Shown here one piece after another: positions 23,801 through 35,800 of a stretch of 64,000 nucleotides of DNA. The notes beneath the pieces are model-generated. The model had not been told where the DNA came from. It saw nothing but the letters and a program-made list of their open reading frames with translations, and searched no databases. The DNA is from Trichostrongylus colubriformis (Eukaryota; Nematoda; Chromadorea; Rhabditida; Trichostrongylidae), in NCBI GenBank assembly GCA_963978905.1, contig OZ022257.1, positions 44,650,203 to 44,714,202 of the forward strand. The letters are read 5' to 3'. The position numbers were made by a program, and so were the translations under genes. The first letter of the stretch is position 1. Each line of letters starts with the position of its first letter.

Positions 23801-26800
23801 TGCTCCTGACTAGAGGATACATTATAGCTGAGAAATTCTTTGATGAGATCATCCTTAGTCGTTGGTGTAATCTTGTTCATCAGCGAACGAACATTTTTCA
23901 ACAAAAGCTGAAATAATATAATTGAATGAAATAATCTACAACAGCCGTCGCCGGCTTCGGTTGAATACCAACCTTGATTCGAGCCTCCTCTTTCTCTAAA
24001 TCCTCGGGTCGGATCTTCTCTGGTTTCCACGCGTTCTCGGCTTTGTGGAGAGGAACACCTCGTTCAATATTACGTTCAATCGACGGCCTAGCAGATGGCG
24101 GGAACTTCTTGTTTCCACCTCCCTTGCCTCCACGATGATCGTTGTGCGAGAATCGTCCGCCATACTGAAATCTGCTGGTTTGCGTTCGCTTTTTAGTGGC
24201 GAATATGTATAATAGAATTCCTCGAATTCGGCATTTCTGTTACGAACAATCAAAGGAATAGTAATTGGCTACTCACCGGCCTATTTGTTGGCTTGTTTGA
24301 TTGTCGAGACTGATTCATCCACGGTGGAATGAAGCTATGCTGTTTTTTGTTGTCACTTCCTTTCGGCATGGAGCTCAAGTCAATTCCGAGTTTCACTATC
24401 TTGTCATGGCTCAAAGGACAAGGACAACGCTTGAACTCCTAAAACGATACCTGACGGCGCTCGTACTATAAAACCGAAACTCTTTTGAAATCTGCAGATA
24501 GTATAACAAACCTTCTCGATATCTCTGACACAATAAAGGAATGCCCTTCCATAGATCAAATTCTCACTATCAACTTCTGCGGGATTGGCCGATAACGACT
24601 GAAGCAGCGCATCCAGCTCGATTACTCTTTGTCGTTTTCTTTCTTCCTCCTCCTAGATTAAGCACATGTCTTTTACGTCATGCTAGTTAAACCAATTTCC
24701 ATAAAAACTTTGATTCACCTCAGCTTTGCGTCTTTCTTCCTCCTCCGTATCTGGCGTTGGTGCGTCTGGAGTATCGACATGTTCTGCTGAAGAATCTTCT
24801 GCCTCGACATCTACAACTGACCCCTGATCAACTGTAGATTCAGTGACGGTCTCAGCAGTAGCGCTGAAAAACGTATAACCTGTCTGTGATGAAAACATTC
24901 AACAAAGTATACAATTATTGCAGAAAAAGAGAAAAGTAATCTATGAGGACAAACTTATGAAAGTATCGCAGGAGCCACATTACTCCCGCCTTTTGAAGAT
25001 GTCTCTCACAGCGAGTCCATCAAATGGTCACCACACAATGGAGATGTATCGGTGTTAAATCAATATCGTTGACGCCAAAAACTCGTTTCTACGCATTCCT
25101 TCAAGCTCAGCGAAATGGAGGGCGCGCACGATGGTCAAGGTTGCTTTGTTATGCTGCGAGTAACATCAATATCCGCAGTATCCGTCATGTGATACACGAA
25201 AACTTCTTTACTAGCACCGAGACCAATGCTATCCTAATAGGGCTCACGCCTATTTAGAGCTTTGTAATGTAGCAAAAAAATCCCAACTCAATCTATTCGA
25301 GGCTGTATTTTTCATTATTCAACTCGAAAAAGCAGGAAAAGAGATAATCGAAACATTGGCAGCCTTTTATGATATACTCATTGATGGTATGCAATCTCTG
25401 ATGAGTATGATGTGAGAAATGCGGGAAGATACATCAAATCTTGCGGCTTATTTCACACCTCTGACACGTCCATTTTGTTAAGATCATAGGTGGAACACTC
25501 CAAGGCTGATAGAACCTCGTAGTTGTGCTAGAGAAACCGAAACGCGCAATGGAGGGCGGTGAATTTCTACAGATTATTTGTTTTGGTCTCTCAATAGAGA
25601 AGACGGAGAGGATGCCTTTGGTAGAACTCCAAAATAGGCCCGGTGCTTTGAGCGTATGTGAAGATTTTCTAAAAAGTCTTCCACGTGCTTTCTCTGCTGA
25701 TTTCTTCATGAAACGTGTTGTGGGACAATAAGGACCGAACTTCTCCCAGATAAACTACACGTTTGAAAACGACGACACTAGGAGTGATTTGATACCATCG
25801 GTTGTACATCGAGGCTAACCAGTGAGTTCCTCGATCTGGAGCTTCGCTAAGGGCGATACCCTTGGAGCACACCCACAGCACCTTCCAGACTCATTTCGGA
25901 ATGCATACGGGTGTTCCGGTAATGGTACTCTACCTGCCTCGTGGAGCAACATTCCACCTTAAAAGTGCGACGAAGGGCATGACACCGCCGAAGAAAACTT
26001 GAAGCGCCTTCGAGATTAGGCTTGCGTTTATTCCATTGTCAAAATCGAAATGAACGACGTGAAGATTTACTGCGTTTCATTGGGAGCAGTGCTTTGTGTG
26101 CTATATTTGACTTGCTACAGTATGTATGGACATCCTGCAGTATGATTGCGACGTTCTCACTTCCACGACAACTTTTTTCTTAGAAATTAAGCCCGAAAGT
26201 TTGTAAAGTACAAGGATGAGTGTATTCCTCTGTTGCTTCTCTTTAGAAGAAGAGGCAGTGATTACCAATATCGCGCTTCCTTTGTGTCAATTTTCTAGTG
26301 GACTGTGGGCTACGTTTGAGCATTGCTGGTAATCGTTGACCTTGGTACATGTGAAAAACGCACAATCTATGGAAAATTACATCCGTTAGATTGTTTGGAG
26401 CTATCGCAAGGGTGGGAGCACCCCACAAAGGAGGCTACATTTATCTTAGCCTGGATGGGAAGCAGCCTCTCCTTTCACCACTAAAGGTTAGCAAAATTTA
26501 CGCCTGAATGTGCACAGTGACTCGTAAAAAACCCTCCGAGATGCTCAGATGTGCGACTCTTTATAAGATGTCCCCCTCATTGCGACAGCACTAAACCCTT
26601 CCTAACACAAGGTAGCAATAAAGAAACCCGCTTCCGACTTTGGGTACGCGTTTCTTCATTTGAAAACAAGGAAAACGATAGATTCCAATAACCCTTAATG
26701 GTAATTATGAAAACAGTGAGAGTAGAAAATCGAACGTCTACTACTAGACCCTAAACTGAAGCCATATTTAATACCGGTAATCAATTTCTCAGTGGTGATA

Positions 26801-29800
26801 ACGCAGTTGAAAACGTACACGTCTGAGATTTTAGAGCTCTCTTCCTTATCATCGGCGGTGGCAGAAAATTCCAGAGCGGTAGAAGTTGGAGCTTCAAATG
26901 CTTCTTCTGCTTTGACATCGGGAACGTCTGCTTCCTTCTCAGGTACCTGAATAACAAATGGAGCTAACACTACACAAATATCATCGAATTTTACACCACA
27001 TCAAGGATAATCAAGTACAACACACAAACACTGACACTGAAATATAGTTCACGTCCAGCACTGACCGAATCGAACCAATCAATTGAATAAAAAATGAATA
27101 CGACACCCACCACAGGCTCCTCCTTAGGAGGCTCAGGATCAGAAGTGGGGGCAAGAACAGGACTTGGCGTCAGAGCAGGAGGAGCAGGTACATCAACTGT
27201 GACCGGCTTATGTGATTCTTCAACATTCGCTACTGGCTCCGGTATAGTTTCGGCAGGGGTTGGTTCCCTGCTTGCTGCTTTATTCTCATTCGTTGTGTCA
27301 CGATGTATGGAGTCATCAGCGGCTGGGGTCTCTATCGTTACAGGTGCATCATCGGGAATCGTTGATTTTGGTTCCTCATGAGGATTACAATTGGATACTG
27401 GTGTAGTCGCACGGGATGAATCTGAAAACAGAACCGTTATATCAGGAAAGAACAATCCTCAAAATACTTAATTGCATACTAGGTTTAGATGGCAGTGAGG
27501 TGGCAGTTGTAGATTCAGCTTGATCCATTTCGTTTCGTTCTTGTAGCTGCCTAGTGAACTGCCTCATCACTTCAGACTTCTTTTGTTCAGTTTCATCGAT
27601 ATCCTTTTTTCCTGCGAACACGGCAGTTATTAGTGCACATATTCTGAAGCACAAAGGAAATATGCTGCTGAGCAAGTGCACCTTGGATACGCAGTTATGG
27701 AGACCCATCTCCCAAGTGCTGTTACTGCATGCCCAACCGCTATATGTGGAAACATTACAGAACTAAGAGGAAACAACAATATGCATATGATAGAAATATC
27801 TACTATACATAATCCGCTAAGTATGTCTGTCTGTCTGTCTGTCCATGTGTATGTGTGTATGTGTCTGTTTGTCACGATATCTCACGTTTCACAGAAGCGG
27901 GAACCTTGAATTTTACAGGTGACGTGGGGGCGGGGGGGGAGGGGGACAGGTTCTGATAACAACTCTATAAGGGCTGGTAAGGAAACTCGAAAGGCGAATA
28001 TTGCCAAATCCGTTTCGCCTTCTCAGAGCGCCGTTTTCATAGGTGTTTTGAGGGTTGGGGGGAACATTGATGGTGCGTGATTCTAATAGATAACGGTTGA
28101 TAAGATTCGTTAAGGCCGTAAGAAGGCCAGTGTCGTCGAATCCGTTTCCTCTCTCAACAGATAGTGGAATGTCCAAATTCATAGTTGTTGTTGTTAGAGG
28201 TGTATGGGGACCTTAAGGGTGACGGATTGAAGTTGGGTGGGTTGGGTAAAATCCAGTACACCGCTGACTACTACTACACAACCGTAACAATAAAAGCGTC
28301 TCAGTCATTGGGTGAACATATTTCGATGTCAGTTGCCGATGTATCGACCGCTGAATTACCTAGCGTCTAAATAATGATGCGCGTCTTAGATACTGCGTTG
28401 TACATTTCATGATTAATATGCGATCTATATTTGTGATAGTAGCGATATTTCATGCGGTATCAGCAACAACACTGGGTATTGACCACAAGGCTATATAAAA
28501 TTTGAAGTAGAGGTGCGTGTTAACACAAAAACGATCATCATCGATAACTGGCTACGGATCTACCAGCAGCATGCAAAAATTATACCCTCACTGAGTAAGG
28601 AACTGGCTCCCAATCGAAGCAATCGAACACAAAACAATCGATTTCTGAACTATCTGAACTTCCAATAGTGACCACTTTACACAAGAGTCAAATGATTAGT
28701 GGATGAACACATTTCATTCCTAATCCACTCACACGATAGTCGATATCATTGTAACAAAAATATCGACCGGTTAATCATTTAGACCTTTGATATGTGGTGG
28801 CTCTCTTTGGGGAAGCGGAAAGCAGTGGCAAATGAAAAGATTATCGAAGAACACTACAATCACTAAACGTTCGGCGACTGAAAGTACTTCGTTGTCCAGT
28901 AGAAGTAAACGGAAATCCTACGACAACTAACTACGTGAAATACCAAATAGTGACAGGCCTTTGTAAGGAGACCAGTTGAGCAAGCGCTCAGTACTGCGCT
29001 TAGCACAATGTGAAGTCACGCAAAAGGACTTCTTCGATATCGGTCGATCATAACCACCGTGTTATTCGCGCAGTAGTGTGCGATAGCTCAACTGGTTACC
29101 AGTCAATAAAAGTAGGATGTAAAAATGACAGCATCGCTCCTACTTCGACACATTCGAGTGATGAACAATGACAGCTCTGCAACACTTCCCTCAAAAAAAA
29201 TATCAACCGCTTCATTATTGTTGCTAGAGGGAGAATGAGAAGCAACCAGAAGAATTTCATGGCTTGGAATACATAGCATGTAGGACTAAGAGCATTCAAG
29301 AACTCAAAATGCAATGCAAAACAGTAAGTACCGTAGGAAACTGCACAGGTGAGCAGACTCCCTGCTGAGTTCTACCGAAGGCTTAGTTTACCAAAGATTG
29401 AATGCCCGACTTTCCAATCAGTCAGCTGCCTTTATGTCCCACATGATTTTGACTGACGTTCGATATTATCTTTACTATTAAGTGTTACTGCTTTGATGAC
29501 ACTGCGAAGGGTAAATTTGGAGGACCGTGCTGATGCCAAAATGCCTAGATAAGAAACTTTTTATAGTGTTTCCTCCCCACCCACCTCACTGCGGTGGCAC
29601 CACTGTGTATGAAAGTAAGGTGCTCAGGTGTAACAGCAGGCAGAAAACGAAATAAAACGACAAAAAAAAAAACAAAGAAATAGAACTGCGGAAACCTCTT
29701 TTCTTTCGCGACGTTCTGCGTCACTGGTCGGTAATGTAGATTGCAGACGTGTTTGACGCCTAACTAACGTCAACTGACTGACAGCACCTCAATGTTAACC

Positions 29801-32800
29801 AGCGGAAAAAAAAGCTACTTCTCATTTGCTTGGTTCGAATTGTAACGAATCATGAGCCGTATACGTAACACCTGAATATGTGGAACGCTTTCAGGCTTTA
29901 GAGAACGACGAATTTGTCGAAACGTCGGTCACAATGCATATTTCACCATAATAAACCCGCAAGGCGAAGAAACACAGTCATTTGTATTTAATAATGCCTG
30001 TGTTTCAAAAAAAAAAAGACGATAAGGAGAATACTAGCGTTAAAGTTTGATGAAAACAAAAACAGGAGGGGCCTGCAACTGCACTAGCAGCAGGTACTTT
30101 CTCGATTAGATCAAAGCGGAAACAGTTAACCACTGCGTCGAATATAATATGGGCACAATCGAAGATATTGCTTACAGTGACTTCTGGGCGCACACTTAAA
30201 ATTTTCACCACAACCGAACTGGTGAAATTCCCAAACAGTATGACAGCTCGTATGTTACTACATATGTTACTTTTCTAAGGACAGCTAATCCTTGGTGTAA
30301 AGACAATCACAACTTCACGACATGTTCGTGTCGTGATCCGCATGCCATTTAACCTCTGCCCTGTTTGAACGTATCACCATCTCACTGTGGTGCTGATTGC
30401 AAAATCGATACCTTATAAGTTTTCTATGAGTAAGAGACAGTCTGTTCTGACGACGAGCAGAGCAAATGATATGTAGACCATGCGGATAGTTCGAAAGCGC
30501 CGATTCATAGTTTTCATCGCTTCATTAGTGAGTCCATTCTTAGAGATAAGGACACGATAATCTTAAAATCCACAAGGAAAGTGAAAAAGGAGCGACATGG
30601 CTACTGGTGGATGTCCATGTGTTGAGAACAGTGTCGAATTTAGCGAACTGACGAGACAATGGTCCCCCAAGCAACCAAGTCCAACGACAAGGTGATAGCA
30701 AGTAGAACATTCGATTGCAAACCATTTCTTTGGCTAAACCAAGGAAAAACACACCCGTATCTGGTTTACTATCTCCAAAATCAGAAAGATACATTTGGAA
30801 GAAGCCACACATGGTAAATCAGCGACCACACGACTTCACTCGCAATTCTGAGCTCTTCTTTCCACACCACGTCTCTACTGGAACACGGCAAAATCTTCTT
30901 CTTCCATTTGATATACATGTAGACCTTACACTCTTTTCCGAAAAAATCGCCACCCTCCGTCCAAAAAATGCTCTGCAACGAAACCAGCCAAACGTAAGGG
31001 AGCATACTCTTCGAAAGATCACCAGTCACGGACCTGGCATCATGAGGTACCGATGGGAATGTCTGTGCGTTGTGAACCAGTTTAGCTTCTTCGTTCTCCA
31101 GAGAGGCACATTGCGCTATGTTTCTGAGCGCATCTAGCGACCGCCATCCATCGTGTATAAGATGTGGGGAAATACCACCCACGTTCAACAAAACCACACA
31201 TCCAAAATCACTTGTTCAGAGATGACGCCCATTACACAGCGATAACCACGAAGTTCTGATGAATATCAAAAAGTTGTGAAACCACTCTCATGATAGCAGT
31301 ACCTCCGAGCGAAGTCTGAAGATTTTCCGACGCACTACATGCAGTGATAGGCCGAAACAGCTGCATCAGTGCGTGCGGCTTCGTAACTTCGTCCACAAAG
31401 CCGCAGCATGGCAAAATATCAAGTCACGCAACCCCAAGCGAAACTGTGACGCTGCGGAATTTCGAAACGACGGAATCACAATCGCAAAACGCAAGTCTCA
31501 CGCCGGGTTGCGCTCATATACGCAACCGATAGCGGTCATGTTCAATGCACTACCACGACTATCGCTTCGCAAATAACACTAAAATAATCGGGTATGTCGA
31601 TGGCAAATTTTGCGATTCTATGATAGCTCGATTTTGCATGCGAAGTTGCAGCGACAGAATTTTACATCAGCCTTAGTCTGCAGTAAGACAATGCACATTT
31701 CTACTCTTTCTCAGTACACAGTGTCTCGTACTCCATTCCATGGCCTCAATTAAAGATGGTTCGTTATTCACATAAGCTAGCTCATTCTCAAAATTGTCGT
31801 ACGCCGCGCACCCTCGTCTAAAGCACTGTACACATGCGGCCCAAAATAATGAAGAATCACTCAATCCGCGAAATGTATTAGCTTGTCCCAAAAGTCTTGT
31901 AGTATTTGTTCGATCATCACTTTTTTTTCGTCCAACAAATAACAATTAGGCAACAACGTATTGACCATTGTTATCGGCAACCCTCTGCTACTTTATGGGA
32001 AAATCGTTGATTCCCTCCTCCCAGAACTCTGGGTTCTGAGAGTCGTAGAAGTCAGCGATCGCCTTCGCAAGCAGGTCATAATCAACGAATTTTCTCTTGG
32101 CCAGGAAGGATTCGAGAGGATGGGTAAGGTGATAGCCAGAAGGGGCAATGCCTGGAGAGTGTGGCGGGTAGGGGAGCACATCCCAGCCGAGCTCCTATAA
32201 CTTGGCCTGGGTACTTTTCGAGAAATGAGAGCGAAATGGGAGCGGGCGTCGTCATGAAGAAGGACGACCGCGGACCTTTTCCGGCACTTTTCTCGAACAG
32301 CGACGGCGAGCTGCTGGAGCTGGTGGGTGCACACGGCAGCGGTGACTGTCTCGCCTTGTACCAGCAATTCGCGGAAAAGCATTCCTTCCGCGTCCCAGAA
32401 CCAGCACAGTCCCAAGCGTGGTTTGTCTTTCATGTCAATCTCGCCGTTGCTGAAGCTGATGAAGCAGCGGCGCACGGTCACGTAGCTCACACATCCTTTG
32501 CCCAATGCAGCGCAGATGGAGTGGCAAGCTTCCGTCGTTTTGGTGCCGCAAGACCGCTCATAATAGATGACACCGCGAGTTGGGTGGGTATCGACAACGG
32601 GCATTGTAGCTCTCTCCACGAGATCTGGTGGGTCAATATATAATTTCCTAGAAAGCTTAGGGAACGTTCTACCATATTCCTGAACCGCCTGGACCTGCTT
32701 CGAAGTGAACAAGAATTACTAATTTTTTTTTTGGAAAAATACTGCAAGGCTTTTGGGACAACCTAATATTAGATGTTCCAACTGGGAAGACGAAGAATGC

Positions 32801-35800
32801 ATGAGCAGGCGAAAGTGATCAGATATGTACCATATGGGAGAAATTAACTGTCATCTAACCTCTTCTTCGATGTGTGGTTAACCTTCTTTACATTCTCCTG
32901 CGTGTCGATAAAAGAAAACATAGCCTAACTAAACACATTTCTCTGCTTTTTTTTCAGAACACATTATTCGAAAGCCATCGATCAATGTGTGCCTAGTCCT
33001 AATCATTTGCCTCTGGTTCGCCAGTCTCTACTTTAGCAAGATGGGCCAATTAATGAATTGAATCCAGCCCTTTTCGCGAATTCTCTCACACCCTAGTTCG
33101 GCGCAATTGCAATTCATATACGAATCCGCTGCTTCAAACCAGTCAAGTTACATAGTTGTCGTTCGAATGAAATTGTGAAAAACCCTGAATTGTGGGAATT
33201 GTTTGCGACGAGACGTGTATGCAAGTGTGTGCCAAAAGTTACCCTACCTGTCCACAAAATCGTTTCCACTGCCATATCACAAATAACATACCATTCTGTC
33301 GAGTTGCTGTGGAGCCATGGTTGGTATAGGGACGCTTTTCAATCTTCAAATGACCACGCAAGCATGTGCCTCGGGAATACCACAACTATCTTTGAGCTAT
33401 ACCCCACTCAGACTCGGCTAGATTATTTCATGTATGACCCTGGTTACCTTGATGTAGCTTATTACAATATTATCTTGACTTACGTCATATGTCGAGTTCT
33501 GTTATAGCATAGTAGATGATGCCGATGATGTTTTTCTCAATCCACCCGGCTACTCTACCTCTTATATTTCCTTCAGATTTTGATGTCAAAAAATGAAAAA
33601 ATTGAAGTGATTACTGAGCGAGAGGGTGTCGCGAATGCAGTCTTGAATAGTAAGGCATCATGACGCCAGAATCATCACGTTTCAAGCTAGAGTTGCGAAC
33701 AGACGCACAGTGCATCGCGAAGGAGGTAGAAGAGGAGAAGTGGGTAGGGAATCAGTGACATGGCCATTTCAGAGAAAAATTGACAACATGCCCATCCTTA
33801 AAGTATTTGGTTGATATGCGACCTCACTCAGACTCATCACAATTTTTAGAGACGGTCAAGCGGCACCCAGAAGATGAAATTATGTGCAGTAACATGAGTT
33901 TGAGAAAACACTGAAAAGCCTTCCCGCGATCTTACCTTTAGGTTCTTCCTTTTTCGACTCTGCAGCTGAATCTGTCCTTGCGCCTAGATCCACTTCTTCC
34001 AAGGTATTAGGGTCTTGGATAGTTAGAATATTTTTATTCCGTTGTTGTTGTTGCACTTGTTGTGGGGGCGGCTGCATTGCCATGGGTGTCGGATGCTGAA
34101 ATGGAACGGCTTTTCAAACACACGCGCTCTGCAATGCCTGGAAAACCAACCGTTATTTGCTGGCCCATGTACATTGTGCTCATTGTTGCTGCATGAGGAT
34201 CATAATCCATACCGGGCTGTCGTGAGTATTGTGGTCCAGGATAACTACAAATAAGGAACATTGCTACTTTTATACTGAATTACCTGAAGAACATTATCGA
34301 TGGAATTCATCACTCTTTGAACAATGATAGAATTATGGGCACACTAATGAAGGAAAGGTCAACCTAGTGGATTTAAAGAGCAACCTGACTTTGCATCATA
34401 TAGTCCTATGAAGCTAACGTTACAGTTCAACATTCGCGAGCGGCATGCTACTACGTAACGTTGAACAGGTTAACTTATACTCACTAGAATAGCACCCAGC
34501 TCAATTTTCGAAAAAAATGGGGCATCCTTCGATTACGGACTCACGTCGTAATCAACTTCAAACCGAAAAAGAAGAGAGGCCAACATTAACACGTTTCCAC
34601 GAGGACCAAAAGACTTGTGAAGACCCAGAATACGGAAGGAAATGTATGATCCGATGAAAACAAGGTAATGGAAAACATGGGTAGCAGCGGACCTGACCCA
34701 ATCTACGAGCTATTTCATAGTTGAGTGATTGATATCGATCAAACAATTCTGCAGCATTTTCGCTGGACCGATCGCGGCAGTGTAAAGCACCAGATCCACC
34801 TTTGCAGCTGGCATTCAAATCTTTCCCTGAGAAAGCTATTGAGCGCAAAATAACACATGGAAGTTTTCTAATTAGAATTCAACATCCGGAATTTTCGCTT
34901 TTTCTAAAAAAAAAAAGAAGTTGGCGATACATACAACTAAAGCTTGTCAGGGATGAGATGGCAGACAAAGTGAGCAAAGCGGTCTACAAGCAAGTGCTGG
35001 GTGCTATAGGGCCTGTCACCATTGACTGTGCGACGCGACAGCACAAACCCTTGTCCAGCACTGAGACACACTTGAGAATTCGCCATTCTGGCATTTCGCG
35101 TGCGAAGCCACACAATCGCATGATCGCGAAACAGCGCATAAAAATGTGAGCCCGCCACCTGCCTGAGGTCGACGTCAGACTTTGCGGTCCTGCGATCCCG
35201 CAATTTGGAACTTCGCGATATCACGACTGTGCACGCACGCAGGATTCTAAGATTGCTGAATCGCATAGGAAAGATCACAAAATCACAATCCCCCTCTCCC
35301 CCCACCACCAAATGGCTCACTGACAATAAAATCGCGGAATTACGGAATGGCAAAACGGTCAAGTTTGACTCTCGCTTAAGCAGACCTAGCCTTTATACAC
35401 GATTCCATGATCCTCGGCAGTGAAGCCACAGAGACATGGAATCGTGCAGAACCTAACACACCAGGAACAAGAACTATAATTCTCAGCGGAGTGTGAACAA
35501 AAAATATACTAAAATGATAATGACATCAGCGAATTGGTGGGCTGATTGTTACAAAGATAAATACACTTACAACTGTTGCTGCTGTACGAACATCTGCTGC
35601 GGTGGATAATACTGTTGTGGCGGTTGAGCTCGCATGTGCGTTGGTGGCGCTAAGAAAGGAAAGATGAACATCGTAGAACAGAGCGATTGTGTATATGATG
35701 GGCTCAGGGCTGTCGGCGTATATGCGCCTTTTGCCTATTCTCTATTTATCGATTTCCAATCACTTTCACGACACGAACACGGTAAAAATTTGACCTATTA

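Noticed and set aside
30540..31230. Possible decayed chemoreceptor with hydrophobic minus-strand pieces
   Set aside because: Pieces are in different frames with stops, no family signature could be named, and the plus strand is equally open.
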